In this document: in pieces, positions 41,688 through 50,000 of the stretch
Numbering within the stretch: position 1 is the stretch's first letter
How the letters are laid out: each line of letters starts with the position of its first letter
Assembly (NCBI GenBank): GCA_030441535.1
Contig: JAUJFZ010000004.1
Span: 291,804 to 355,803 of the forward strand
DNA length: 64,000 nt
Direction of reading: 5' to 3'
From: Betaproteobacteria bacterium LSUCC0117
GTDB taxonomy: Bacteria > Pseudomonadota > Gammaproteobacteria > Burkholderiales > Burkholderiaceae_C
The notes under the pieces: model-generated
Database searches by the model: none
The model's input: the letters and a program-made list of their open reading frames with translations, nothing else
What the model was told of the DNA's origin: nothing
Program-made: the position numbers and the translations under genes

Positions 41688-43079
41688 ATGGGACAACGCT
41701 GGCTGTTTTTGGACGTCGAAACCACAGGGTCGACGGCCACACGTGACCGGGTCACCGAGGTCGCTTGGGTCCTACTCGACGGCGAGACCGGTCAGGTCAG
41801 CAAAGAGAGCCACCTGGTGAATCCCGACGCACGCATTCCGGCGTTCATTCAGCAGTTAACCGGCATCACCGATGACATGGTGGCCGATGCCCCACGTTTT
41901 TCCGCCATCGCGCCACGCTTAGCCGCCGCAATGGAAGGGGCTGTTTTTGTGGCACACAACGCGCGCTTTGACTACGGTTTTGTCAAAAACGAGTTCAAAC
42001 GTATCGGGCAAAGCGTGCGCGCACCGGTGTTATGTTCAGTGAAGTTATCTCGGTTATTTTTCCCAGCGGAGAAACGACATAATTTGGACGCAGTGATGGC
42101 GCGTCACCAACTGCAAGCAGACAGTCGTCACCGTGCCTTGACTGACGCCGACTTGATTTATCAGTTTTGGTTGGACTTGCAGCAGCGATTCGGTCCACAA
42201 AAGGTAGTGGATGCCGCCAAGTCTTTAATCAGCCAGTCCAGCTGGCCCTCGCACCTCGACGCCGATGCTTTAGATGAAATGCCGGATACGCCAGGTGTCT
42301 ACATTTTCTATGGCGACAAGCGCTTCACGTTGTACGTGGGCAAGAGTAAACATCTGCGCCAGCGCGTCCTGTCACACTTTTCTGGCGACCATGCGCACGG
42401 CAAAGAGCTGAGTTTGTCCATGCAGGTGCGTCAGATCGAGTGGCACGAAACACCCGGAGAAATCGGCGCCTTGCTCTTGGAGACGTCACTGGTTAAACAG
42501 CTCGCACCGAGCCACAATGTGCGTTTAAGACGAAACAAGTCGCTGTGTGCTTGGCGTTTTTCGACCGAGACCAATGCGCCACCGAGCTTGGTTTGGACGC
42601 AGGATTTAGACGCTGGGGCGCAAGACGATCTGTATGGTTTGTTTACCAGCCAGCGTCATGCACAAACTTGGCTCACAGCGCTAGCAGAGACTCATCAATT
42701 GTGCAAAGGGCGATTGGGTCTTGAGAAAGTCAAACCGAAACAACCGTGTTTTGGTCGTCAATTGCGACAATGCAAAGGGGTTTGCGTCGGTGAGGAGGCG
42801 CCCAACTTACACGACTTGCGGCTGCTCGCTGCCATGGTTGACCGCAAGGTGGCCACCTGGCCGTTCGCTGGTCCCGTTGGTTTCGTCGAGCGGTCTAAGG
42901 ATAAAACGCAGACAGCGATTCACGTGGTAGATCGATGGTGTTACCTGGGTACCGCCACACAGGAGGGCGAGTGTGCTGACTTGCTGGAGACGGCCAGACC
43001 GCAATTCGATCCCGACATCTACAGAATCCTGCGCAAAGCGGCGAAAGAATTACAAGCAGTGCCGCTGCAAAGAGGTTGA
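41688..43079 (+). CDS. DEDDh 3'-5' exonuclease fused to UvrC/Cho-type GIY-YIG nuclease
   Basis: This two-domain DNA repair protein has 463 residues. Residues about 1-175 form a DnaQ-like exonuclease: FLDVETTG (5-12) gives the first Asp/Glu, VAHNARFDYGF the second Asp, and HRALTDADL the His/Asp pair. Residues about 200-460 form a GIY-YIG endonuclease domain (PGVYIFYGDK...LYVGKSKHLRQRV) with the catalytic glutamate in LLLETSLVKQL and an extended Cho-like C terminus. Such fusions are known in proteobacteria; Cho-type incision is on the 3' side of lesions. The gene is 6 bases after yaeQ and convergent with a small membrane protein gene one base away. Confidence 0.88.
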   Translation: MGQRWLFLDVETTGSTATRDRVTEVAWVLLDGETGQVSKESHLVNPDARIPAFIQQLTGITDDMVADAPRFSAIAPRLAAAMEGAVFVAHNARFDYGFVKNEFKRIGQSVRAPVLCSVKLSRLFFPAEKRHNLDAVMARHQLQADSRHRALTDADLIYQFWLDLQQRFGPQKVVDAAKSLISQSSWPSHLDADALDEMPDTPGVYIFYGDKRFTLYVGKSKHLRQRVLSHFSGDHAHGKELSLSMQVRQIEWHETPGEIGALLLETSLVKQLAPSHNVRLRRNKSLCAWRFSTETNAPPSLVWTQDLDAGAQDDLYGLFTSQRHAQTWLTALAETHQLCKGRLGLEKVKPKQPCFGRQLRQCKGVCVGEEAPNLHDLRLLAAMVDRKVATWPFAGPVGFVERSKDKTQTAIHVVDRWCYLGTATQEGECADLLETARPQFDPDIYRILRKAAKELQAVPLQRG

Positions 43080-43502
43080 TTATCGGACGTTACTCTTGAA
43101 CTGTTCATTGAACAGTTTCAAGCTTTTTTCCGCCGTACCTGCTGGTTGGCACTCCGCGGTGATCGTCACGTTGGGGGCGGCCGGTACCGTGGCGGTTTCG
43201 TAGGAGAAGCCACTGAACTTGCTGCTGTTCTTAACAGCAATGCGCGCGTTCGAATAGGTTGGCAATACAGCGACACCGCCGTCAAAGGGAGCGCTAACGC
43301 CATCATCCGCGACGGCAATAAAGGCGCTTTCGACGATGCCACACCGGTTGTCAAGGGTCACCTTAACGGTCATGGGTTCGGGTTGCGACTCAATCAACAC
43401 GAACTGGATGAATGCCCATGCAAGAACCCCCAGAATTGCCAGAGTGCCCATAGTTTGGAGGAGTGAAAATTTGGGGCGCTTGGGTGTTGGAGACTTTGAC
43501 AT
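43080..43502 (-). CDS. hypothetical single-pass membrane protein
   Basis: I do not recognise this family. From ATG 43502 the protein has 140 residues: a basic N terminus (KSPTPKRPK), one hydrophobic helix (about 15-36, TMGTLAILGVLAWAFIQFVL) and a periplasmic part of about 100 residues that looks beta-rich with two cysteines (NRCGIV and AECQPAG), which could form a disulfide. The topology and basic start suggest N-in, C-out insertion. An open frame continues 20 codons upstream without support, and no good SD is visible for either start. It is convergent with the exonuclease fusion gene and divergent from the LhgO-like gene. Confidence 0.6.
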   Translation of the reverse strand: MSKSPTPKRPKFSLLQTMGTLAILGVLAWAFIQFVLIESQPEPMTVKVTLDNRCGIVESAFIAVADDGVSAPFDGGVAVLPTYSNARIAVKNSSKFSGFSYETATVPAAPNVTITAECQPAGTAEKSLKLFNEQFKSNVR

Positions 43503-43654
43503 GCAATACTTTTTTAACGAAAAACTCAACGTTGTATTGTGCCCGATCTCCGTGGCACTCACGAACGTTGTTGTTTCGACAGCGCTGTATGCATTGATGC
43601 GTTATCCTGCTGGCCATCAGCGGGTTATGTGCCGCTGCTTTTGCGGGGATTTAG

Positions 43655-44776
43655 ATGGCGCGTGACGTTTTGGTAATTGGAGCTGGGGTGATTGGGTTGG
43701 CTGTTGCCCGTGCGCTGGCTTTGGCAGGCGATCAGGTGCTTGTCGCAGAAGCCACTGGGCAAATTGGCAGTGGCGTCAGCTCTCGCAACAGCGAGGTGTT
43801 ACACGCTGGCCTGTATTACAAACCGGGTTCATTGAAAGCGCGGGTTTGCGTGGCAGGGCGAGCTCAATTGGTGGCTTATTGCGAGGCGCGCTCGGTACCC
43901 TACGCGTTGTGCGGCAAATTGGTTGTCGCTACGGCCGAGGATCAAGTGCCGGCGTTGCGTGCCCTTGAGGAGAAGGCCACTGCCAACGGTGTGCGCACGG
44001 CGTGGCTCACAGCGCAGGAGGCGCAGGCCCTTGAGCCAGCCCTGAATTGCGTCGCGGCGCTGCACTCGCCCGATACAGGTATCGTCGATTCCCACAGCCT
44101 GATGTTGGCGCTTCAAGCTGATTTAGCGGCGGCAGGCGGTCAAGTCGCCTTTGCATCGCCCGTAGTTGGGGGGATTCTGGGACAAGCCGGTGCGCCGCAT
44201 GTGGTCCGCATTGGCGGCGACGATACCAGTGAATGGACTTTCGATGTGGTGGTCAACGCGGCCGCGTTATCGGCGGTCTCGGTGGCGGCTTCGTTCGAGG
44301 GGTCCTCGGTCTTTAGGCTTCCTGTGGCGCGGTTCGCAAAAGGTAATTACTGTGCGCTCACAGGTAAAGCACCTTTCAAACACCTGATTTATCCCGCGCC
44401 GAAAGACGCGTGGCTGGGGGTACACCTCACCCTTGATTTAGCGGGTCAAGCCCGATTTGGCCCCGACATTCACTGGCTGGACACCACAGACTCGGCGGAT
44501 CTCAACTACGATGCCACGCCCGGCATCGTGCCTGCTTTTGAAGAATCAGTACGTGCTTACTGGCCGAGTTTGCCTGATGGCGCGTTACACCCAACTTACA
44601 CCGGCATAAGGCCCAAAATACATGGTGCCCACGAGCCTGCGCCTGATTTTCGGGTGGATGGGCCCGCACAACACGGAGTGCCCGGTTGGGTCAACTTGCT
44701 CGGTATTGAATCCCCGGGTCTGACCAGCTCGATGGCGTTGGCTGATCACGTGGTGAGCTTGCTGAAGCCGACCTAG
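43655..44776 (+). CDS. FAD-dependent oxidoreductase, L-2-hydroxyglutarate oxidase-like
   Basis: This D-amino-acid-oxidase-fold flavoprotein has 373 residues. The N-terminal dinucleotide-binding loop is VIGAGVIGLAVARALA (about 6-21). The SSRNSEVLHAGLYYKPGSLK stretch (about 44-63) and the C-terminal YTGIRPKI and GIESPGLTSS blocks are typical of LhgO/YgaF-like 2-hydroxyacid oxidases that feed electrons to the quinone pool. GCGGGGA lies before the ATG. It is convergent with pyrD. The physiological substrate may be L-2-hydroxyglutarate or a related hydroxyacid. Confidence 0.85.
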   Translation: MARDVLVIGAGVIGLAVARALALAGDQVLVAEATGQIGSGVSSRNSEVLHAGLYYKPGSLKARVCVAGRAQLVAYCEARSVPYALCGKLVVATAEDQVPALRALEEKATANGVRTAWLTAQEAQALEPALNCVAALHSPDTGIVDSHSLMLALQADLAAAGGQVAFASPVVGGILGQAGAPHVVRIGGDDTSEWTFDVVVNAAALSAVSVAASFEGSSVFRLPVARFAKGNYCALTGKAPFKHLIYPAPKDAWLGVHLTLDLAGQARFGPDIHWLDTTDSADLNYDATPGIVPAFEESVRAYWPSLPDGALHPTYTGIRPKIHGAHEPAPDFRVDGPAQHGVPGWVNLLGIESPGLTSSMALADHVVSLLKPT

Positions 44777-44787
44777 ATTTTACCGGT

Positions 44788-45861
44788 CTAGCCTTTATTT
44801 GCTTGTCTCGCGATCGCCCGAGCTGCCTCCAACACCAGTCCGGGGCCTCGGTAGATCAGTCCGGTATAGATTTGAACCATATCGGCGCCAGCGTTCATTT
44901 TCGCGACCGCATCGGCCCCGCTCATAACACCGCCGACACCGACGATTGGAAAGCCAACACCAAGCGCGTCTCGCATTGCAGAGACCACGCGGTTGCTGGC
45001 CTCAAAAACGGGAGCACCACTGAGTCCGCCGGCTTCATCACCGTGGGGCAGGGTTTTTACAGCATCGCGCGCCAGCGTGGTGTTGGTGGCGATCAGGCCC
45101 CACTCACCGGTGGCCTTACCGCTGGTATCACAGCCGTAACGCTTCAGAATGCTGGCGATGACCTGAATTTGCTTGTCATCGAGGTCGGGGGCAATTTTTA
45201 TAAAAATTGGGACCTGTCTGCCGTGCTGGGCCACCAACTGGGCCCGCGCTTCAGCCAAAGCGTTGAGCAACTGGTCCAGCGCGCTATCGGATTGCAGCGA
45301 TCGGAGGTTCTGGGTGTTGGGGCTCGAAATGTTGACCGTGACGTAATCCGCGTGTGGGTATACGCCGGCTAACGCCAACAGATAGTCGTCCGTGGCGTTT
45401 TCAATGGGGGTGCTGGCATTTTTCCCGATATTCAAGCCGAGGACGATGCTTTTCCGGTTACGGGCTTGCTGAACATTTTTTACGAACGCGTCTAACCCAT
45501 GGTTGTTGAATCCCAAGCGGTTGATCAACGCGTCAGCGGCAGGGAGGCGGAACATCCGGGGCTTGGGGTTACCGGGTTGCGCCTTTGGGGTCACGGTACC
45601 CACTTCGACGAAGCCAAAACCCATCTGGGCAAAGGCATCAATGCACCGCGCATCCTTATCAAGACCAGCCGCCAAGCCAACTCGGTTCGGAAAACGCAAC
45701 CCAGCAACTGTCACGGGGTCATCGATGCGCGTCTGTGCATAGGCCAAGCGCAAGGGCGTGTGTTGGGTTGCTGCGAGGCCAGCCAGCGTGAGGTCATGCG
45801 CGGCCTCAGCATCCATGCGGAATAAAGCAGCGCGAGCGAACGAGTAGGGCAGGAAGGGCAT
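44788..45861 (-). CDS. pyrD: dihydroorotate dehydrogenase (quinone), class 2
   Basis: The enzyme oxidises dihydroorotate to orotate in pyrimidine synthesis and passes electrons to ubiquinone. The 357-residue protein has the class 2 N-terminal membrane-associating helices (MPFLPYSFARAALFRMD), GLAAGLDKDARCID (about 62-75), the catalytic serine loop NISSPNTQNLRSLQ (about 177-190) and KIAPDLDDKQ. The ATG at 45861 is divergent from rpiA, with 58 bases between the two starts. The gene is alone on this strand, as is usual for pyrD. Confidence 0.96.
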   Translation of the reverse strand: MPFLPYSFARAALFRMDAEAAHDLTLAGLAATQHTPLRLAYAQTRIDDPVTVAGLRFPNRVGLAAGLDKDARCIDAFAQMGFGFVEVGTVTPKAQPGNPKPRMFRLPAADALINRLGFNNHGLDAFVKNVQQARNRKSIVLGLNIGKNASTPIENATDDYLLALAGVYPHADYVTVNISSPNTQNLRSLQSDSALDQLLNALAEARAQLVAQHGRQVPIFIKIAPDLDDKQIQVIASILKRYGCDTSGKATGEWGLIATNTTLARDAVKTLPHGDEAGGLSGAPVFEASNRVVSAMRDALGVGFPIVGVGGVMSGADAVAKMNAGADMVQIYTGLIYRGPGLVLEAARAIARQANKG

Positions 45862-45919
45862 ACGATAATGTGGGGTTGGAAGCTTCCGCTATTGTCCCAG
45901 ATACACCCTGACTTATTTC

Positions 45920-46591
45920 ATGACACAAGACGAACTCAAAACCTTGGTCGGCCAAGCGGCATTGGCCTATGTCCAACCCAACACCATCGTCGGCGTTGGT
46001 ACGGGGTCCACAGTGAATAAATTCATTGACGCGTTGGCATCGATGAAGACGCAAATCAAGGGCGCTGTTTCGAGCTCAGAAGCCTCAACAATTCGGCTCA
46101 AGGCGCTTGGCATTCCGGTTTTTGACAGTAATGAGGTGCCAGAATTGGCGGTCTACATCGACGGCGCCGATGAAATCGACCATCACGGTTATATGGTGAA
46201 GGGTGGCGGTGCCGCACTCACTCGCGAGAAGATTGTCGCAGCTCAGTCAAAGCAATTTGTCTGCATTGTTGATGAGTCAAAGTGGGTTCCCGTTTTAGGG
46301 CATTTCCCGCTACCAGTGGAAGTCATTCCGATGGCTACACAGCGTATCCAGGCAGCGTTCTCGCAAATGGGCGGACACGCAGCGGTCCGCTTGCGCGATA
46401 GCCAACCGTTGGTCACCGATAACGGCCAACACATCTTGGACGTGACCGGCCTTCAGATCAGCGACCCAATGGCCTTTGAGTCTGCGGTGAACCAGTGGCC
46501 CGGCGTGGTGACCGTGGGTGTCTTCGCCCACCAAAAAGCGACGACCTGCCTTTTGGCTACCGCTGAAGGCATCAAAACAATGACGTTTTAA
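45920..46591 (+). CDS. rpiA: ribose-5-phosphate isomerase A
   Basis: The enzyme interconverts ribose-5-phosphate and ribulose-5-phosphate in the pentose phosphate pathway. The 223-residue protein has the phosphate-binding loop GVGTGSTVNKF (about 26-36), the catalytic-site DGADEID (about 83-89) followed by KGGGAAL with the active lysine, and ESKWVPVLG (about 119-127). It overlaps the stop of the convergent prlC gene by four bases. It is transcribed divergently from pyrD. Confidence 0.96.
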   Translation: MTQDELKTLVGQAALAYVQPNTIVGVGTGSTVNKFIDALASMKTQIKGAVSSSEASTIRLKALGIPVFDSNEVPELAVYIDGADEIDHHGYMVKGGGAALTREKIVAAQSKQFVCIVDESKWVPVLGHFPLPVEVIPMATQRIQAAFSQMGGHAAVRLRDSQPLVTDNGQHILDVTGLQISDPMAFESAVNQWPGVVTVGVFAHQKATTCLLATAEGIKTMTF

Positions 46592-48684
46592 GCCACTTCG
46601 GTGGTCATCCCTTGGTGGCGCAGTAGGGCGTCAATTTGGGGCTCTCGACCCCTGAACGCCTTAAAAGAGTCCATCGCTGGGCGTGAACCACCGCGTTGCA
46701 AAATCTCCTCTAGGTAACGCTGGCCTGTTGCCGCATCCAGCACAGAGCCGGATGTTTGCGAGGCCTCTTCAAATGCGGCGTAGGCATCGGCGGATAAGAC
46801 CTCGGCCCACTTGTAGCTGTAATAGCCTGCGGCATAACCGCCCGCGAATATGTGGCTAAACGTATGCGCCATGCGGTTGTAGGGCGGAGGCACCAGTACC
46901 GCCACCTCGCGACGTATCGCATCAAGCGTGGCTTGCACGTTTGCGTCAGGGGGGCCCTCGTGCAGGGCGAGGTCAAACAGCGCAAACTCAACTTGCCGGA
47001 GGGTTTGCATGCCGCTCTGGAAGTTTTTGGCAGCCAACATTTTCTCGTAAAGCTCGCGGGGGAGGGGAGCGCCAGTATCAACGTGCGCAGTCATGTCCTG
47101 TAAGACATCCCATTCCCAGCAGAAGTTCTCCATGAATTGACTGGGGAGCTCAACCGCATCCCACTCAACGCCGCTGATACCGGAGACGTCATGCTCGTCG
47201 ATTTGCGTCAACATGTGGTGCAGGCCGTGGCCGAACTCATGGAACAGGGTAATCACATCGTCATGCGTCAGTAACGCAGGACGACCATCTTGCTCGGCCC
47301 CAAAGTTACACACCATGTGAGCGACCGGCGTTTGTAGCGTGCCGGTATCGGGACGGCGCCAGCGCGCCCGAACATCGTCCATCCATGCGCCACCGCGTTT
47401 GCCATCTCGAGCCGGCGTGTCGAGGTAAAAATGGCCGACGGTGTCGCCGTCTTTCGTGATACGGAAGAATTGGACTGCCGGGTGCCATACCGGGGCCTCA
47501 TCGCGAGTGATATCAACCCCAAAGAGCGTTTGGACTACTTTAAACAGCCCTGTCAGAACCTTGGGCGCCGGGAAGTAATTCTTCAAGTCCGCTTCACTGA
47601 ATGCGTAACGCGCTTCTTTGAGTCGCTCCCCAATAAACGGCCAATCCCAGGCTTGCGGGTCTGCTATGCCCAGCTCTTTTTGGGCAAATTCGCGCATGTC
47701 CGCTAGGTCACGTTCAGCGTATGGACGGGCGCGCTGGGCCAAGTCACGTAAAAACGTCATGACCTGCGTGCTACTTTCGGCCATTTTGGGCGCCAATGAC
47801 AAGGCGGCAAAGTGTGGATATCCCAACAGTTGGGCTTCTTCGGCGCGCAGGGCGAGGATGCTTTGCATCACGGGTGTGTTGTCGAGCGCGGCTTGTCCGG
47901 CTGCGGCCTGGTCGCTGGCCCGCGTGACATACGCTTTGTAAAGCTGCTCACGTAACGCGCTCGATTTTGCGAATTGCATAACCGGCAGGTAAACGGGCAT
48001 CTTCAAACTCAGTCGGTGCAAACCAGTTGCCGCACCGGCTGCCTGTGCCGCGGCAGCCGTAGCCGCCAAAACGTCTTTGGGCAGTCCGGCGAGCTCATCG
48101 GTTGTCACGGTCAAGCTGAATGCCTCTGTCGCATCGAGGGCATGTTCACTGAATTGTTGCGCCAATTCGGTCTGTTGGGTTTGCAGGGTCTCGAACCGTG
48201 CTTTGGACTCGCCGGTGAGCTCGGCTCCGCCCAAGACAAAGTTGCGCAGACTGTTTTTAAGCGCTTGCTGCTGTTCGCTGTTCAGGGTTGAGGTGTCGAT
48301 CGCTTTGTATTTGCCGTACAGCGCCTCGTTGGCCCCCATGCGGGTAAAGAACGCCGTCACCTCGGGTTGTGTCTGGTTGTAGGCCTCGCGAAGCGCTGGC
48401 GTTTCCGCAACACTCTTCAGGTGACTGATCGCGCCCCAAGCCATACCCAACCGCTCCACGGCGACGTCCAGATGAAGCGCTAACTGGTTCCAGTCACTCG
48501 GGAAGTCGGGTGCGGTGACCCGTGTGAGTGCCGCATCAGCCTGTGCGATCAGATGCGCGATGGCCGGGTTAATGTGCGCGGGTTCGATGGCATCGAACCG
48601 TGGTAACCCCTGTGGGCTCAGTGTGACCAGGGGATTTTGATCGATGGACTGGGGTGTCGTGTTCGGTGCGGCGTGGTCAGTCAT
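46588..48684 (-). CDS. prlC: oligopeptidase A (M3 family zinc metallopeptidase)
   Basis: This cytoplasmic zinc endopeptidase degrades oligopeptides and signal peptides. It has 698 residues. The catalytic motif HEFGH lies at 482-486, with the third zinc ligand in the downstream ELPSQFMENFCWE segment, and the AHTFSHIFAGGYAAGYYSY block near the C terminus is typical of thimet-family enzymes. It follows yhbY by 3 bases on the same strand, so it is cotranscribed with it, and converges with rpiA at its 3' end. Confidence 0.95.
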   Translation of the reverse strand: MTDHAAPNTTPQSIDQNPLVTLSPQGLPRFDAIEPAHINPAIAHLIAQADAALTRVTAPDFPSDWNQLALHLDVAVERLGMAWGAISHLKSVAETPALREAYNQTQPEVTAFFTRMGANEALYGKYKAIDTSTLNSEQQQALKNSLRNFVLGGAELTGESKARFETLQTQQTELAQQFSEHALDATEAFSLTVTTDELAGLPKDVLAATAAAAQAAGAATGLHRLSLKMPVYLPVMQFAKSSALREQLYKAYVTRASDQAAAGQAALDNTPVMQSILALRAEEAQLLGYPHFAALSLAPKMAESSTQVMTFLRDLAQRARPYAERDLADMREFAQKELGIADPQAWDWPFIGERLKEARYAFSEADLKNYFPAPKVLTGLFKVVQTLFGVDITRDEAPVWHPAVQFFRITKDGDTVGHFYLDTPARDGKRGGAWMDDVRARWRRPDTGTLQTPVAHMVCNFGAEQDGRPALLTHDDVITLFHEFGHGLHHMLTQIDEHDVSGISGVEWDAVELPSQFMENFCWEWDVLQDMTAHVDTGAPLPRELYEKMLAAKNFQSGMQTLRQVEFALFDLALHEGPPDANVQATLDAIRREVAVLVPPPYNRMAHTFSHIFAGGYAAGYYSYKWAEVLSADAYAAFEEASQTSGSVLDAATGQRYLEEILQRGGSRPAMDSFKAFRGREPQIDALLRHQGMTTEVA

Positions 48685-48687
48685 GGA

Positions 48688-49161
48688 TTAGAGGCCAGGT
48701 GCTTTCTTGATGCTTTTGATGCGGGGTTTGGCGCGTTTTATTTTGCCGCCAGCGGTCAAGCGCTCGTTACCTAACACTTTGACTTCCTTGACCTCTGGAC
48801 GTTGCCCGCCGCGCTTGCTGAACTTCAGCACTTTCACGGTCCTCGGTCCTCGCATGCGTTCTTCATCGAGTGCCTTTTCCTTTTCATGCATCGGGCGCCA
48901 CAACAGTAGCAACTTACCAATGTGTTGAATGGGCGCCGCGTTCAACTGCTCGGCCAGGGTTTCTAGCCAAGCGGCACGCTCGACACGGTCGTCATTCATG
49001 GCGCGTATCTTGATCAAGCCGTGTGCGGTCAGCGCAGCGTCAATCTCTTTGATGACGTTCGCGCTCAGACCGTCGCCGCCGATGTGAACGACAGGGACGA
49101 GGTGGTGCGCATCAGCGCGATGCGCTTTGCGCTGTGCGGGTGTTAATTTAATTTGGGGCAT
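48688..49161 (-). CDS. yhbY: YhbY family RNA-binding protein (CRS1/YhbY domain)
   Basis: This RNA-binding protein is associated with the large ribosomal subunit. The core (about 1-95) shows LTPAQRKAHRADAHHLVPVVHIGGDGLS followed by AALTAHGLIKIRAMND, the usual CRS1/YhbY features including the GxxG-like loop. At 157 residues it exceeds the compact E. coli type by about 60. The extra C-terminal part is strongly basic (KRAKPRIKSIKKAPGL) and may add nonspecific RNA contact. It is divergent from rlmE with only 35 bases between starts, a pairing conserved in betaproteobacteria, and is in one unit with prlC. Confidence 0.92.
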   Translation of the reverse strand: MPQIKLTPAQRKAHRADAHHLVPVVHIGGDGLSANVIKEIDAALTAHGLIKIRAMNDDRVERAAWLETLAEQLNAAPIQHIGKLLLLWRPMHEKEKALDEERMRGPRTVKVLKFSKRGGQRPEVKEVKVLGNERLTAGGKIKRAKPRIKSIKKAPGL

Positions 49162-49196
49162 GGGACAATTATCAGTGATGCGCTCAAAGGATTGCC

Positions 49197-49868
49197 GTGA
49201 AAATTAAAACCAAAAGTAAAAAAGTCAACAAGGCCTGGCTGAACGACCACGTGTATGACCCCTATGTGCAGGCGGCGCAAAAAGACGGCTATCGGGCTCG
49301 GGCGGCATACAAGCTCAAGGAGATCGACGAGACTTTCAAGCTCATCAAGCCGGGTCACCTGGTCGTCGACCTGGGGTCAACACCGGGGGCTTGGAGCCAA
49401 TACGTGCGGCGCCGTTTGTCCCCAGATGGTGCCGCAACGGGTACCTTGAACGGCCACATTGTCGCCCTTGATTTGCTACCAATGACGCCTATCGAGGGCG
49501 TTCACTTCATCCAGGGTGATTTCCGCGAGGACACCGTTCTCCATGAGTTGCAGGCTGTTTTGGACCGGGTGCAGGCCGGGCGCAAGGTCGATGTCGTGGT
49601 GTCAGATATGGCTCCCAATCTCTCTGGGATTGCCTCAGCGGATAGCGCGCGCGTTGCGCATCTGATCGAGTTAGCGGTGGATTTTGCGGTTAATCACCTC
49701 AAGGCCGAGGGTGCGTTGGTGGTTAAATCGTTCCACGGCGGTGGGTACGACGCCTTGGTTGCCCTCTTCAAAGCCAATTTTAGAGTCGTGAAAGCAATCA
49801 AACCCAGGTCGTCGCGCGATAAGTCCTCTGAGACTTTTCTGGTCGGAATGGGGTTAAAAGTCACATAA
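49197..49868 (+). CDS. rlmE: 23S rRNA (uridine-2'-O-)-methyltransferase RlmE
   Basis: The enzyme methylates the 2'-O of the conserved A-loop uridine in 23S rRNA during late 50S assembly, using SAM. The 223-residue protein has the K-D-K-E tetrad: the lysine in RAAYKLKEID (about 36-45), SAM motif VVDLGSTPGAWSQ, the aspartate in VVSDMAPNLSG, the lysine in LVVKSFHG and the glutamate in SSETFLVG. The GTG start is preceded by AAAGGA. The N terminus is unusually basic (KIKTKSKKVNK). ftsH follows after 132 bases, the classic rlmE-ftsH order. Confidence 0.95.
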   Translation: MKIKTKSKKVNKAWLNDHVYDPYVQAAQKDGYRARAAYKLKEIDETFKLIKPGHLVVDLGSTPGAWSQYVRRRLSPDGAATGTLNGHIVALDLLPMTPIEGVHFIQGDFREDTVLHELQAVLDRVQAGRKVDVVVSDMAPNLSGIASADSARVAHLIELAVDFAVNHLKAEGALVVKSFHGGGYDALVALFKANFRVVKAIKPRSSRDKSSETFLVGMGLKVT

Positions 49869-49944
49869 AAACCCTATTTTCCCTGTTGGTAGCCCCGTGC
49901 ATTAGGGAATACACGGGTGGATGTGCATAAAATGGGCTCGTGGG

Positions 49945-49975
49945 CTTGAAATTTAGGTTCTCGGCTACACATTAT
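49945..49975 (+). promoter_or_regulatory. possible heat-shock (sigma-32-like) promoter of ftsH
   Basis: CTTGAAA (49945-49951) is an exact match to the sigma-32 -35 consensus. A weaker CATTAT (49970-49975) lies 18 bases beyond TTGAAA. ftsH is a known heat-shock gene in proteobacteria. The -10 does not match the CCCCAT heat-shock type well, so a vegetative promoter is the alternative. Confidence 0.4.
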
Positions 49976-50000
49976 TTATTCCTCATATCTGGAGTTCTCC

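Noticed and set aside
49894..49917. CCCGTG/CACGGG repeat after rlmE as a terminator
   Set aside because: Six-base stem with a 12-base loop and no T-run; too weak to call.
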